NCBI RefSeq assembly: GCF_002051585.1
Contig: NZ_MZGX01000002.1
Location: 124,001 to 188,000 of the forward strand
Direction: 5' to 3'
DNA: 64,000 nucleotides
DNA from: Ruminiclostridium hungatei
GTDB lineage: Bacteria; Bacillota; Clostridia; Acetivibrionales; DSM-1351
The notes under the pieces are model-generated. The model was not told where the DNA came from and did not search any database. It worked only from the letters and a program-made list of their open reading frames with translations. Positions 54,141 through 64,000 of this stretch are shown piece by piece; the first letter of the stretch is position 1; the number at the start of each line of letters is the position of its first letter. Position numbers and translations under genes: made by a program.

Positions 54141-57018
54141 CTTTCATGGCCTCAGCCAGAGAAACGGCATGTTTCCAGTCCATTTTAGCTATGGCCTCAC
54201 CCAGAATTTTAACCTGCTCAGGCTCATAAAAAGCCATTAGAGAGACTCTTGCATTTTTAAATCTTTCAAAGGCTTCAAAATCATTTCTTTCAGCAAGGGA
54301 AATCAAATCCTCCAGTTCATCTCTGCCGGGTGTGCTCACGGAGTTAACTGCCGGCCCGGTGGCTTCAGCCAGCGAGGCTGCGGTTTCATATACTTTTCCG
54401 AATTCTTCCGACAAAGAGGCAAGTATTCTGTCAGAGAGACCTGAACCGGCAGCAGCCCGGAGTTCATTTACTGCGGCGCCGGCTGCCTGGTATAGGGAGT
54501 TTGCGCCTATATTGCCCGCCAGTCCTTTCATGGTGTGGCAAATCAGCGCCGCCTCGGTGTAAGCTTTTTTTTCAAGTGCGGACTGTAAATTTTCCATGAA
54601 ACTGCCGTTATTTTCCACGAACATTTCCAGGAGGTCCAGATAGGTATCATAGTTGCCGGTGAGTCTTTTGAGCACGGCAGGTATATCCAGGTGATGAACC
54701 TTTCTTATTGAACCCCACTTGTGGATTATTGCAGAAAGCCTTTCGGGCTCGAAGGGTTTTGTCAGATAGTCATCAAACCAGGTATTCAGAGCCTTGTTTT
54801 TTATGCTTTCATCAATATCCGCAGTAAGCGCAATTATGACCGGTCTTGCTGAAAGCTGAAGCTCCCTGATTTTACCGGAGGTTTCAAGTCCGTCCATAAC
54901 AGGCATGTGAAGGTCCATAAAAATAATGTCATAGGCCTGATGCTTCAGCTTGTCCAGGGCTTCCTGACCGCTGAAGGCCCTGTCCGTCCGGTGGCCTGCA
55001 TTTTTAATACACTCTTCTGCCACCATAAGGTTTATTTCATTGTCATCAACCACCAGGATATTTTGTGAAGCTTCTGAGCCGGTGGTATGAGCCATTGGTT
55101 CAGGGCCTGTCATTATACTGTACAACTGGGTAAGGCCAAAGGGATAAATCAATTGCAGCAAATCCTGGTGGTGGGTTTCAAAAGTACCTACGGCTATTGC
55201 CTTTGCAGGTGAGCAGGACATTTGCAGCAATGGCGAATCATATTCAGTGCCCGATTGGTAGAATAAAAAATCAGGTGTGCAGGTTTCATCAACAGCAGCC
55301 ATAGTTTCAACCGTATCATGTATGCCAAGCATGGACAAAAGCCTTTTAACATGCATTTGCATACCCCGGTCTTTTAAAAGCAGGACGGCTGTGGCTCCTG
55401 ACAGGGAGGCCCCGGTATTTGTATCCTGCAAATTATCCGCCTGCCTGAGCCTGATTGTAAAGGTAAAGCTGCTGCCCTCTCCCGGACGGCTTTCAAGGCC
55501 TATGCTTCCACCCATTTTTTCAACAAGATTCTTGCTTATGACAAGCCCCAACCCTGTTCCGCCGAAGGTTCTTGCTATGCCGGGATCTCCCTGTGAAAAG
55601 GGCTGGAAAAGCCGGGACATTTGCTCCGGAGATATTCCGATTCCAGTGTCTTCTATTACAAACTGAAGTAAGGCATCCTGTTCTGAGCTTTCAATAAGGG
55701 CTGCACTTAAGCAGATGGAGCCCTTCTCGGTAAACTTGACAGCATTTCCAAGAAGATTCATAAGTACTTGTGTTATCCGGCCGGGATCACCGGAATAAAA
55801 GAGCGGCAGCTCAGTACTCAGGTTAATATCAAAGCGCAGACCTTTGGATTTGATGCTGTTGAAAAGTATTCCGGAGGTTTTATTAATCAGCTCATATAGA
55901 TCGAACCGGGCTTCCTGGAGTACGAGCCTGTTAGCATCAGAGCTGGAGAAGTCAAGGATGTCATTAACGATATTCAGCAGGTTTTCCGCCGAATATTGAA
56001 TCTTCTGGAGATAATCGTACTGCTTTGAATTGACGCCCGAATGGAGCAAAATCCCGCCCAGTCCCAGGATGGCATTTAAAGGTGTGCGTATTTCATGGCT
56101 CATATTTGCAATGAATTCGCTTTTAGCCTGACTTGATGCTTCAGCGGATATTTTTGCACGCATAAGCGTTTCCTGGGATTTTTTCTCATTTGTAAAATTC
56201 CTCAGATAGCCCGCAACCTTCAGCACCTTTCCTTCCTTATCCTTCTCCACTGCCAGTCCGATTATCATCATCCACTGCCACCCGATTTTTTTCGTGTCAA
56301 TCCTGCACAATATATCGAATACATTTCTTTTACCTTCAAAGTATTCCTTGAAAGCTGCCTGCACAATTCTTAAATCTTCGGGGTGCACCAGCTTTTGAAA
56401 ATCTCCGGCAGACAGGTGGTTTGGATATTCTATTCCATTATAATTGTAGACAACGGATGCCTCGCCTGTGACTGAGTCATAATCCCACAGGCCGATTTGC
56501 CCAGCCATGGCGGCAAATCTGAACCTTTCCTCACTTTTTTTTAAAGCCAGCTCGGCTTCTTTTCTGGCCGTAATGTCTCTCACAAGTACGATGAAGCAGG
56601 TATTTCCCAGGTGTTGAGAGGCTTTCACGGACATGGATATTTCAAACCAGCGGATTTTCCCTGCCGGATAAGTTATAGGAAAGGACTCACCCGTTTTGGT
56701 TCCGTATTTTAAAGTATCCTCCATCATGCTTTTGGCCAGTTGCAATACTTCGGAAGATAACACTTCACTTATATTCCTTCCTGTAAAGGAGCTGGAATGG
56801 ATGCAAATATCAGCATTGGAGGGAGCTTTGTAATCAATGCAGTTTCCCAGTGCATCAATTTCAAACAGCATATCCGGAAGGGCATTTAAAGTGGCGTTGA
56901 GATGGGCGGTTTTTTCGGCCAGCACTTTTTTAATATGCAGATTTACAATAAGTGAAGCTACCAGCAATATACTGAGGATAATAATTACATGAAAAAAAAC
57001 CATACCGGCTAAACTCAT
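54124..57018 (-). CDS. Hybrid sensor histidine kinase (PAS-PAS-HK-REC-HPt)
   Basis: 964 residues. One membrane helix (about 4-28), a PAS domain (about 40-155, ALPDMLFEIDALGN), a second PAS/PAC region (about 180-300), HisKA with FIANMSHEIRTPLNAILG, HATPase (about 430-560), a degenerate receiver-like region, a true receiver (DDNEINLMVAEE, FMDLHMPVMDG) and a C-terminal HPt with ICHTMKGLAGNIGA. It is a complete phosphorelay in one chain. ATG 57018 follows TTGGAGGAAAG; a longer in-frame ATG (57066) is not preferred. Divergent from the 57142 gene. Confidence 0.92.
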   Translation of the reverse strand: MSLAGMVFFHVIIILSILLVASLIVNLHIKKVLAEKTAHLNATLNALPDMLFEIDALGNCIDYKAPSNADICIHSSSFTGRNISEVLSSEVLQLAKSMMEDTLKYGTKTGESFPITYPAGKIRWFEISMSVKASQHLGNTCFIVLVRDITARKEAELALKKSEERFRFAAMAGQIGLWDYDSVTGEASVVYNYNGIEYPNHLSAGDFQKLVHPEDLRIVQAAFKEYFEGKRNVFDILCRIDTKKIGWQWMMIIGLAVEKDKEGKVLKVAGYLRNFTNEKKSQETLMRAKISAEASSQAKSEFIANMSHEIRTPLNAILGLGGILLHSGVNSKQYDYLQKIQYSAENLLNIVNDILDFSSSDANRLVLQEARFDLYELINKTSGILFNSIKSKGLRFDINLSTELPLFYSGDPGRITQVLMNLLGNAVKFTEKGSICLSAALIESSEQDALLQFVIEDTGIGISPEQMSRLFQPFSQGDPGIARTFGGTGLGLVISKNLVEKMGGSIGLESRPGEGSSFTFTIRLRQADNLQDTNTGASLSGATAVLLLKDRGMQMHVKRLLSMLGIHDTVETMAAVDETCTPDFLFYQSGTEYDSPLLQMSCSPAKAIAVGTFETHHQDLLQLIYPFGLTQLYSIMTGPEPMAHTTGSEASQNILVVDDNEINLMVAEECIKNAGHRTDRAFSGQEALDKLKHQAYDIIFMDLHMPVMDGLETSGKIRELQLSARPVIIALTADIDESIKNKALNTWFDDYLTKPFEPERLSAIIHKWGSIRKVHHLDIPAVLKRLTGNYDTYLDLLEMFVENNGSFMENLQSALEKKAYTEAALICHTMKGLAGNIGANSLYQAAGAAVNELRAAAGSGLSDRILASLSEEFGKVYETAASLAEATGPAVNSVSTPGRDELEDLISLAERNDFEAFERFKNARVSLMAFYEPEQVKILGEAIAKMDWKHAVSLAEAMKGSKAR

Positions 57019-57141
57019 ACTTTCCTCCAATCTCCATTTATTCTGATTTGATTTAACAAAATGCAATAACCCTGTTTGTGGGTTATAATAGTATTATACT
57101 AGAAAATATTTACATTATATAGTTGTCGGGAGGCGGATTGC

Positions 57142-58239
57142 TTGAATCATATAAACAAGAGTCCTGAAATACTGATTATTGATGATACCCCTGAGCACAT
57201 TCATTTTGTTGCCTCCATCATCAGGAGAAGGAAATACAGGGTCAGGGCAGTCACGGGAGCTTTGCAGGCCTTTGCTGCATTGGAAAAGGGAATCCCGGAC
57301 CTTATCCTGCTGGATGTGCTTATGCCCGGTATGAACGGCTTTGAGCTATGCACATTAATAAAGGCGGACCGGCTGTACAGCTCAATTCCCATAATTTTTC
57401 TCACATCCGTCAACGACAGCGAAAATATTGTAAGAGGTTTTGAGGCCGGGGCCCAGGATTATGTGTCCAAGCCGGTAAATGCCAGGGAACTGCTGGCCAG
57501 GATAGAAACCCACTTAAACCTTAAAAAACGGACGGACAGGCTTCTTGAGGCATACAGGGACATAGACAATTTCAATCATGTGATATCCCATGATCTCAAA
57601 ACGCCTGTTTGTTCCATATATAAACTGGCAGGCTTCCTTAGAGCGGCAGTAGAAAGCGGTGATACAAAAGAGATTTGTGAAATATCGGACATTCTCATGG
57701 AAAAAGCCGCAGGAACGGTAGAACTTGTGGATAAGTATACAAGACTGGTAAAGCTTTCCTCTGCTGCAGTTAATACATGTGAAGTGAATATGGACTGTCT
57801 TGCCTTGAAGGTTATGGAGGAAATTAAAAAAACACATCCCGGACAGAGGATAGTATTTGAAAAAAAACCTTTGCCTGTTGTGCATGGGGACAGCCTGCTC
57901 CTGGAACAGGTGCTGGTCAATATTTTTTCCAACGCCGCAAAATATTCCAGAAAGAGGGCGGAAACTGTGATACATATGAGCTGCAGCAGGAAGGATTGTG
58001 AGTATACTTTTTCTGTTAAAGATAACGGTGTGGGTTTTGAAATGAAGTATGCGGAAAACATTTTTAATCTGTTTGTGAGGCTTCATGAGCAAAATGAATA
58101 TGAGGGCACAGGAATCGGATTGTCCACAGTAAAGAAAATAATATGCCTCCACGGAGGGAAGGTATGGATTACTGCTGAGGCTGACAAGGGGGCGGAGGTG
58201 TGCTTTACCTTGCCGGTGGAGATAGAGGCGGAAGCCTAA
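57142..58239 (+). CDS. Response regulator / histidine kinase fusion
   Basis: 365 residues. An N-terminal receiver (acceptor Asp in LILLDVLMPGMNG, Lys in YVSKPVNA) is fused to a short kinase: HisKA with NHVISHDLKTPVCSIY and HATPase with NIFSNAAKYSRKR and GTGIGLSTVKKI. There is no membrane segment, so its kinase is probably switched by phosphorylation of the receiver, perhaps from the divergent hybrid kinase. TTG 57142 follows GGGAGG. Overlaps the end of the next gene by 4 bp, tail to tail. Confidence 0.9.
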   Translation: MNHINKSPEILIIDDTPEHIHFVASIIRRRKYRVRAVTGALQAFAALEKGIPDLILLDVLMPGMNGFELCTLIKADRLYSSIPIIFLTSVNDSENIVRGFEAGAQDYVSKPVNARELLARIETHLNLKKRTDRLLEAYRDIDNFNHVISHDLKTPVCSIYKLAGFLRAAVESGDTKEICEISDILMEKAAGTVELVDKYTRLVKLSSAAVNTCEVNMDCLALKVMEEIKKTHPGQRIVFEKKPLPVVHGDSLLLEQVLVNIFSNAAKYSRKRAETVIHMSCSRKDCEYTFSVKDNGVGFEMKYAENIFNLFVRLHEQNEYEGTGIGLSTVKKIICLHGGKVWITAEADKGAEVCFTLPVEIEAEA

Positions 58240-59318
58240 CGGGAGGCTCGCTTGGTTTCAAGGGGAGTATGTCCGTAGTGCTCCTTGAACAGGCGGGTGA
58301 AATAGTCGGTATTTTTGTAGCCCAGTATTTCACTTACTTCATAGGTTTTATATTTCCCTGACAGAATCAAACATCTGGCTCGTTCCATCTTTATTTTTGT
58401 AATATAGTTGACAATACTTTCACCGGTTACTTCTTTAAAGACCTTTCCCAAATACTTGCTGTTGTAATTGAGTACTTTTGCAGCTTCTTCAAGTGTAGTC
58501 CTGCCCTCCACATTCTTTATAAAATATTCGCATAACAGCTTTATTAAAGGGTATGTACCGCTGATATGCATATTGCCTATAAAATCAGACAGTTCCTTTA
58601 TGCTGCAGGTAAAGGCGGCAACAATCGATCCGGTATCGGCAGAAGGGCTTATTGAAAGCTCCGGGCCCTTGAATTGGAGAGTACCCAGCCAGGGCATCTC
58701 CGACAGAAGCATTCTGCATAAATTTTTATAGGAGTTTTCAAGGATTATGGAAAGCTTGAAGGTGTCTCCCTCATAGAAGTTTGCCAGCCTGACGGCCAGA
58801 GCTTCTGAAAATATCACGGACTTTCCGCTGTTTTCTTTTATAAGGTGGAAAAGGTCCGCTTCGTCCTGCACGGAATATGGCAATTTAAGGCTCTCGGCAA
58901 GCTGGCGGCTTGTGTTTTCAGCCAGCGTCCGGTGTTCCACTTTTTTTTCCAAAAACAGCCGGGCGTTATATAACAACTCGTTCAGTTCTCCGGGATTGAT
59001 GGGTTTCAGCAGGTAGTCGAAAGCTCCCAGCCTGATGGCCTGGCGTGTAAAAGCATAGTCCCCCGAACCGCTGATGATTACCACGCACAAATCATTACCG
59101 CTATGGCGCAGCTCCCGGATAAACTGAATTCCGTCAATTCTTGGCATCCGTACATCCACCAGGGCAATGTCGTATTCCTCGGCTCTGACCTTTTCCAGAG
59201 CTTCTTTTCCGTCACTGGCTTCACCTGTGACCAAAAATTTATTTTTCCCGAAAACAGGTGACTTTTTTAATTCATACCGGATTGCTCTGTCATCATCAAC
59301 TATTAATGCCCTGTACAT
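58236..59318 (-). CDS. YesN-like response regulator with AraC output
   Basis: 360 residues. Receiver 1-120 (DDDRAIRYEL, acceptor Asp in IALVDVRMPRIDG) and AraC domain at the end (RTTLEEAAKVLNYNSKYLG, YEVSEILGYKNTDYFTRLF, GHTPLETKR). With the two kinases beside it, this is probably the output of a local signalling set. Transcribed away from the purine permease gene. Confidence 0.9.
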   Translation of the reverse strand: MYRALIVDDDRAIRYELKKSPVFGKNKFLVTGEASDGKEALEKVRAEEYDIALVDVRMPRIDGIQFIRELRHSGNDLCVVIISGSGDYAFTRQAIRLGAFDYLLKPINPGELNELLYNARLFLEKKVEHRTLAENTSRQLAESLKLPYSVQDEADLFHLIKENSGKSVIFSEALAVRLANFYEGDTFKLSIILENSYKNLCRMLLSEMPWLGTLQFKGPELSISPSADTGSIVAAFTCSIKELSDFIGNMHISGTYPLIKLLCEYFIKNVEGRTTLEEAAKVLNYNSKYLGKVFKEVTGESIVNYITKIKMERARCLILSGKYKTYEVSEILGYKNTDYFTRLFKEHYGHTPLETKRASR

Positions 59319-59594
59319 TCATGCCCTCCGTTGCAGTATTGCTGTTACTATTATGATACTTCAAAAAAGGCATTTTTTAAAGAAGTGTTTTTTACAGTCA
59401 AATAATGCTTATTTATGGGGAACATTCTATTTAATAACAGCCACTTGCCTTTGCGACAAAATGTGATAAAATAGTCCTGTGTTTTAAGACATTCAGTAGT
59501 CTCCGCTCTCTTTATTTACCTTTTGGATGCTGAATAATCAAATTTTGAATGGTTAATATAAAAGTGGGGATTAAGTACAGGAGGAGAAGCTATT

Positions 59595-61025
59595 ATGAGT
59601 TTTTTTGAAAAACAGTTCCGGTTAAGGGATAACGGAACTAATGTAAGGACTGAGTTTGTAGCCGGTTTGACAACTTTCTTTACAATGGCGTATATCATCT
59701 TTGTAAATCCTTCCATATTGGGACAGACAGGTATGCCAAAGGGCGGAGTATATGTAGCCACAATACTTGCAGCAGTAATCGGTACTCTTGTAATGGGGTT
59801 GTTTGCCAATGTTCCCTATGCTCAGGCACCTGGAATGGGGTTGAACGCCTTCTTTACCTACACGGTATGCTTTGCGCTGGGATACGACTGGCGTCAGGCA
59901 CTGGCAATGGTATTCATCTGCGGTATAATCAATATTGTCATAACAATTACCCAGGTGAGAAAATCAATTATCAAGGCAATTCCCGAATCACTCCAATTGG
60001 CAATCAGCGGAGGTATTGGACTCTTTATAGCTTACATAGGCTTTAAGGATGCAGGCTTTTTGAAGTTTACATCTGAAGCCAAGCCGGGTGCACCGTTAAT
60101 CATACTCGGGGAAAAAGCCGATTCGGCTACGGTTATTGCCGGGGGTGCAAATGTTGTTCCCGCTTTTGTAAACTTTACAAGCCCCTACGCACAGCTTGCA
60201 CTCATTGGACTTATTATAACTGTGGTGCTTATGCTTTTAAAAGTTAAAGGTGCCATGCTTATAGGAATACTTTCAAGCACCGTTATAGGTATTCCCATGC
60301 ATGTAACCAGCCTGTCGCTGGAAACACCCTATAAGGTATCGGACATAACGCAGACAGCTTTTGCACTTGACTTTGCAGGTCTCTTCAGTGATCCGAAGAA
60401 AATAGCGGTAGTTATTGTAACAATACTGGCTTTCAGCTTGTCGGATACCTTTGATACAATAGGAACCTTCATAGGTACGGGAAGAAAGAGCGGTATCTTT
60501 GATGACAAGGATGAAGCCGAGCTGTTTGCGGGACAAGGCTTCAAATCAAAAATGGACAAGGCTCTTTTTGCAGATGCTACTGCTACATCAATCGGTGCGC
60601 TGCTGGGAACCTCAAACACCACAACATATGTTGAGAGCGCATCAGGTATCGGAGTGGGCGGCAGAACAGGATTGACCTCCGTATTCACAGCCATTTTCTT
60701 TGCCATCTGTCTTGTGTTTGCCCCATTTGCAGGAATTATTCCCGGAGCTGCCACCGCCCCTGCATTGATAATAGTGGGTGTTCTGATGATGAGTTCCTTT
60801 GCAAAAATAAAGTGGGAGGAATTTGACGAAGCTCTTCCCGCATTTTTTGCCACAGTGGTGATGCCCTTTTCCTACAGCATATCAAACGGTATAGCTGCCG
60901 GATTCATATTCTATATTGCTGTTAAAATATGCAAGGGCAGGCCAAAAGAGGTGCATCCCATTATGTATGTGGTCACCGGACTGTTTATAGTGAACTTTAT
61001 AGTGGGAGCAGTTATGAAACTATAA
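59595..61025 (+). CDS. Purine (hypoxanthine/guanine/adenine) permease, AzgA/PbuG type
   Basis: 476 residues with 12 or more membrane helices. Family motifs are NVRTEFVAGLTTFFTMAYI, GMGLNAFFTYTVCF and SAFGT-like LGTSNTTTYVESASGIGVGGRTG, as in COG2252 nucleobase:proton symporters. ATG 59595 follows AGGAGGAGAAG. No purine riboswitch is visible upstream (no conserved loop motifs). A hairpin terminator follows. Confidence 0.92.
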   Translation: MSFFEKQFRLRDNGTNVRTEFVAGLTTFFTMAYIIFVNPSILGQTGMPKGGVYVATILAAVIGTLVMGLFANVPYAQAPGMGLNAFFTYTVCFALGYDWRQALAMVFICGIINIVITITQVRKSIIKAIPESLQLAISGGIGLFIAYIGFKDAGFLKFTSEAKPGAPLIILGEKADSATVIAGGANVVPAFVNFTSPYAQLALIGLIITVVLMLLKVKGAMLIGILSSTVIGIPMHVTSLSLETPYKVSDITQTAFALDFAGLFSDPKKIAVVIVTILAFSLSDTFDTIGTFIGTGRKSGIFDDKDEAELFAGQGFKSKMDKALFADATATSIGALLGTSNTTTYVESASGIGVGGRTGLTSVFTAIFFAICLVFAPFAGIIPGAATAPALIIVGVLMMSSFAKIKWEEFDEALPAFFATVVMPFSYSISNGIAAGFIFYIAVKICKGRPKEVHPIMYVVTGLFIVNFIVGAVMKL

Positions 61026-61045
61026 ATATTTCAGATTTGAAACTG

Positions 61046-61084
61046 AAGCCACAGGTTCAATGCCAGGTGCAGAACCTGTGGCTT
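61046..61084. terminator. Bidirectional terminator
   Basis: Perfect 13-bp stem AAGCCACAGGTTC / GAACCTGTGGCTT with a 13-base loop; T-rich on one side and A-rich on the other, between converging genes. Confidence 0.8.
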
Positions 61085-61089
61085 TATAT

Positions 61090-62175
61090 TTACAGGGAGT
61101 TCAGCTTATCTATCAGAGATTTGTAGGCCTTGTCTATTTCCTCTTGATTTATCTTTTCTCCGATAATGGCTTTTATCTGGTTTTCCAGCTCTTTTGCCTT
61201 GGAGAGAAAAGAAATTCCCAGACTTATGGCGTCTTTATAGCTGCTTATTATGGAGCCCAGGTCATCCCTGTATTTTTCATCCGTTCCGGGTGCAATGGCC
61301 AACTGGTATAAATCTATAACCTCGTCATTGACTCCGGTGGGAGAATATTCGTGGGGATAAGTACTGTCAAAAACGGCAAAATCAAGCTCCCTGACAATCA
61401 CCATATCTATGCTCCGGGGGTCAAGAACACAATGGTATATTTCAACATCAAACCCCTTCTCATGTGCGGCATCGGCTATTTTCCTCAGCAGTGTGGACTT
61501 TCCTGAGCCGGGCCTGCCTTTGATAAAATATCTTTTGCCAAGGTCTCTGGTCAGATCTGCTACAAAGTCAATAGAGCCTTTGTAGGTTAATCCTCCAAAG
61601 AAACGGTTCTTGATAATTCCCTCTTTTTTCAGGTTCATATCACTTAGAAACTTCTTGATGGCATTGTCGGCTATTACATCCAATTTGGAGAAGTCGATGC
61701 CGTTTAAGTAAATCTTTTCCCACTCATCGTGAATGCCCAGTGCTTTTTGAAGCTGTTCATATGCTTTTTTATAGTATTCCTGAATCTTGCCTCTCGACTG
61801 GGATATAATGCTTTCGTCCGGTTGGGAGGCCCGGGAAGCAGCCGGAGATTCCAGGTTTATTATCTCACCTGCCGCACCGCATGCCCTGGTCTTTGCTATA
61901 TATCCTATTTCCCCGTCAACCACGGCCAGCTTCAGGGCGGGTATAATCATGGCCTCAACTTCAATTTCATCGGAAGCGCAATGAATGTATTCGATATCAT
62001 AACCCTTAAGGTACCAATTGATTCCAAGCCTTTTCATAAGTGCGGATTTGAATTCCCCCGAACCGCCTTTAAGTATGTAGAACCTGTCAACCTCTGTGAC
62101 ATTGTCCTCAAAAAAGCTTACAAAACCATGCGCCGTATTGGCACTGGCATAATAATTGTAAATCCTAGCAGCCAA
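61090..62175 (-). CDS. Two-P-loop ATPase of unknown role (PRK06851-like)
   Basis: 361 residues. A full Walker A is in the second half ([16 protein letters not shown], about residue 240) and an altered one is in the first (YILKGGSGEFKSALMKRL, about residue 35), so the protein looks like two repeated P-loop halves. A Walker B-like VRELDFAVFDST follows. TTG 62175 after AAAGGTGGAA is taken as the start. Widespread in Firmicutes, with function unknown. Confidence 0.75.
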   Translation of the reverse strand: MAARIYNYYASANTAHGFVSFFEDNVTEVDRFYILKGGSGEFKSALMKRLGINWYLKGYDIEYIHCASDEIEVEAMIIPALKLAVVDGEIGYIAKTRACGAAGEIINLESPAASRASQPDESIISQSRGKIQEYYKKAYEQLQKALGIHDEWEKIYLNGIDFSKLDVIADNAIKKFLSDMNLKKEGIIKNRFFGGLTYKGSIDFVADLTRDLGKRYFIKGRPGSGKSTLLRKIADAAHEKGFDVEIYHCVLDPRSIDMVIVRELDFAVFDSTYPHEYSPTGVNDEVIDLYQLAIAPGTDEKYRDDLGSIISSYKDAISLGISFLSKAKELENQIKAIIGEKINQEEIDKAYKSLIDKLNSL

Positions 62176-62768
62176 AAATATTCCACCTTTCAAAATATAA
62201 CACTTCAATATAGTGTATGCAGGAGGCCACAATAATGCTAAGAAATGGCGTGTGCAATTTTATGCCGCTCACAATTCGTTTTTTTAATTTATTGATTTAT
62301 TGTACTAAAATAAGGACAAACTTCATCAGGCAAAAAAACCTGTAAGGTTAATGTCTGGAATGCAAATATGCCAGCTTGGTAAAGACTGTATTAAAGTAAA
62401 AACATGAAATTCCAATAGTTTAAAATTGCATATTTTAATAAAAAATTTACAAATAGTATCAAAACAAATGTTGAAATTTATGGTTTACTATGTTAAGATT
62501 GTTAGTGAAAAAATTAACTAAATCTATTGCTTTATTAAACTGGTTCAAAAGACGGTGATATTTTCCGGGAATACGTGGGATGGATCGGTTATACTGAATA
62601 GTAAATTGTTCATGGCTTGATGATTTATGACAATTAATAATTTAAGATATAGTAGTGCAGAATAGTGGAGTAAGTGTTTTTTTTTGCATGGAAATCTTAA
62701 TTTCAAGACATTACAAGAATACTACTCATTTACAGCAGTATATTTTATAAATCGAAGGGAGAATTATA
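62176..62768. other. Intergenic region upstream of pckG
   Basis: About 590 bp of AT-rich sequence between divergent genes. No gene, riboswitch or clear repeat is seen. A GAAGGGAG ribosome binding site precedes pckG. Confidence 0.5.
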
Positions 62769-64000
62769 ATGACTACGAACAAGAAATTGCAAGCGTGGGT
62801 AAAAGAAGTGGCTGAGTTGACACAGCCAGATCAGATTTACTGGTGTGATGGTTCTCAGGAAGAAAACGACAGGCTTATTCAGGAATTGGTAGCTGCCGGT
62901 TTGGCTAAGCCTTTAAATGCAGAAAAGCGTCCAGGTTGCTATGCTTTCAATAGTGATCCATCAGACGTTGCCCGTGTTGAAGACAGAACATATATTGCTT
63001 CAAAGACTAAAGAAGAAGCAGGCCCTACAAACAACTGGGTAGACCCCAATGAATTGAAAGAAACCATGAAAGGTCTCTACAAGGGTTGTATGAAGGGAAG
63101 AACCATGTATGTTATTCCTTTCTCCATGGGTCCTATAGGTTCTGAAATATCAAAGATCGGCGTTGAAATTTCAGACAGTGCCTATGTTGTTATCAACATG
63201 CGTATAATGACCCGTATCGGTACAAAGGTACTTGAGACATTGGGTGACGGAGAATTCGTTCCATGCCTGCATTCAGTCGGTGCTCCTTTGGCTGAAGGCG
63301 AAAAGGATACCAAATGGCCATGTGCTCCAATCGAAAAGAAGTACATCAGCCATTTCCCAGAAGAAAGAACAATCTGGTCCTATGGTTCAGGTTACGGCGG
63401 AAACGCATTGCTCGGAAAGAAATGTTTTGCTCTCCGTATAGCTTCAGCTATAGCTCGTGAAGAAGGCTGGCTGGCTGAGCACATGTTAATCTTGAAACTC
63501 ACTAGCCCTAAGGGTGAAGTAAAATATATCTGCGGTGCTTTCCCTAGTGCTTGCGGAAAAACAAACCTGGCTATGCTTGTTCCAACTATCCCAGGCTGGA
63601 AAGTTGAAACTATCGGTGACGATATAGCTTGGATGAAGTACAAGGCAGACGGCAGACTCTACGCTATCAACCCTGAAGCAGGTTTCTTCGGAGTTGCTCC
63701 CGGAACTTCAATGGATTCGAATCCAAATGCCATGCACAGCATAGAAAAGAACACTATATTCACTAACGTTGGTTTGACTGACGATGGAGATGTATGGTGG
63801 GAAGGCATGGGAGTTGCAGCACCGGCTCACTTGATTGACTGGAAGAATAAGGATTGGGCTCCTGGTTCAGAAACTCCTGCTGCTCATCCAAATGCCCGTT
63901 TCACAGCACCGGCTGAACAGTGCCCTGCAATAGCTCCCGAATGGCAGGATCCTGCAGGAGTGCCAATCTCAGCTATACTTATCGGTGGACGTCGTCCAAG
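62769..64000 (+). CDS. pckG: Phosphoenolpyruvate carboxykinase (GTP), 5' part
   Basis: 410 codons to the window edge; the 3' end lies beyond it. Converts oxaloacetate and GTP to PEP, GDP and CO2, or runs in reverse in fermentative Clostridia. GTP-type signatures are clear: [13 protein letters not shown], the P-loop-like kinase-1 motif [12 protein letters not shown] (with the catalytic Cys), and [10 protein letters not shown] with its metal-binding Asp residues. ATG 62769 follows GAAGGGAG. Codon use is strongly biased, as expected for a highly expressed gene. Confidence 0.95.
   Translation, partial: MTTNKKLQAWVKEVAELTQPDQIYWCDGSQEENDRLIQELVAAGLAKPLNAEKRPGCYAFNSDPSDVARVEDRTYIASKTKEEAGPTNNWVDPNELKETMKGLYKGCMKGRTMYVIPFSMGPIGSEISKIGVEISDSAYVVINMRIMTRIGTKVLETLGDGEFVPCLHSVGAPLAEGEKDTKWPCAPIEKKYISHFPEERTIWSYGSGYGGNALLGKKCFALRIASAIAREEGWLAEHMLILKLTSPKGEVKYICGAFPSACGKTNLAMLVPTIPGWKVETIGDDIAWMKYKADGRLYAINPEAGFFGVAPGTSMDSNPNAMHSIEKNTIFTNVGLTDDGDVWWEGMGVAAPAHLIDWKNKDWAPGSETPAAHPNARFTAPAEQCPAIAPEWQDPAGVPISAILIGGRRP

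Noticed and set aside
59320-59594. Purine riboswitch before the permease gene
   Set aside because: The conserved junction and loop bases of the purine aptamer were not found.

Overview
The window looks like chromosomal DNA of an anaerobic, spore-forming, plant-polysaccharide-using Clostridia species, in the neighbourhood of Ruminiclostridium or Acetivibrio. This is inferred from low GC, strong purine-rich ribosome binding sites, the housekeeping series cysE-cysS-mrnC-rlmB-sigH, many YesM/YesN-type two-component systems, sugar ABC transport with glycoside hydrolases, and a GTP-type PEP carboxykinase. The species cannot be fixed by reading alone.

Layout. 0.3-8.4 kb: conserved core genes (cysE, cysS, a LytTR regulator, an NlpC/P60 protein, exoA, mrnC, rlmB, sigH), with a cluster of DnaA boxes between exoA and mrnC. 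8.5-9.3 kb: tRNA-Gly(CCC) and tRNA-Thr(GGT), followed by a tandem repeat of about 278 bp that carries copies of the tRNA-Thr 3' half and its terminator. 9.4-18.8 kb: a defence-like accessory island holding two different phospholipase-D/SF2-helicase proteins, each next to small nucleotide-cleaving enzymes (NUDIX, two MazG-like, HIT), plus RadC and a decayed DUF2075 ATPase. The second helicase is split by one frameshift.

19.2-30.7 kb: a RiPP (ribosomally made, modified peptide) cluster. It has seven short precursor-like genes, five of them near-identical tandem copies ending in a Cys/Gly-rich core, and a BtrH-like protein, a radical SAM/SPASM maturase, an M50-type membrane protease, and a MacB-type ABC ATPase and permease. 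A convergent AgrC/AgrA-like two-component system and a second ABC ATPase preceded by a LytTR-type direct repeat complete it. The arrangement suggests a secreted modified peptide that is sensed, exported, or both.

30.9-33.8 kb: two convergent genes with TIR/deoxyribosyltransferase-like folds, enclosed by a 28-bp inverted repeat. One copy of the repeat overlaps the 3' end of a tyrosine recombinase gene, so this may be a mobile defence cassette. 33.9-43.2 kb: small membrane proteins, a domain-swapped GH3 glycosidase, an AraC regulator, an HD-GYP phosphodiesterase and a lipoprotein. 43.4-53.2 kb: a carbohydrate locus (YesM/YesN pair, sugar ABC transporter, a GH42-like hydrolase, D-lyxose isomerase). 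Its transporter/enzyme part is flanked by two copies of a MITE-like element. 53.5-61 kb: a VOC protein, three signalling genes (hybrid kinase, response-regulator/kinase fusion, AraC-type regulator) and a purine permease. 61-64 kb: a two-P-loop ATPase and the 5' part of pckG, cut by the window edge.
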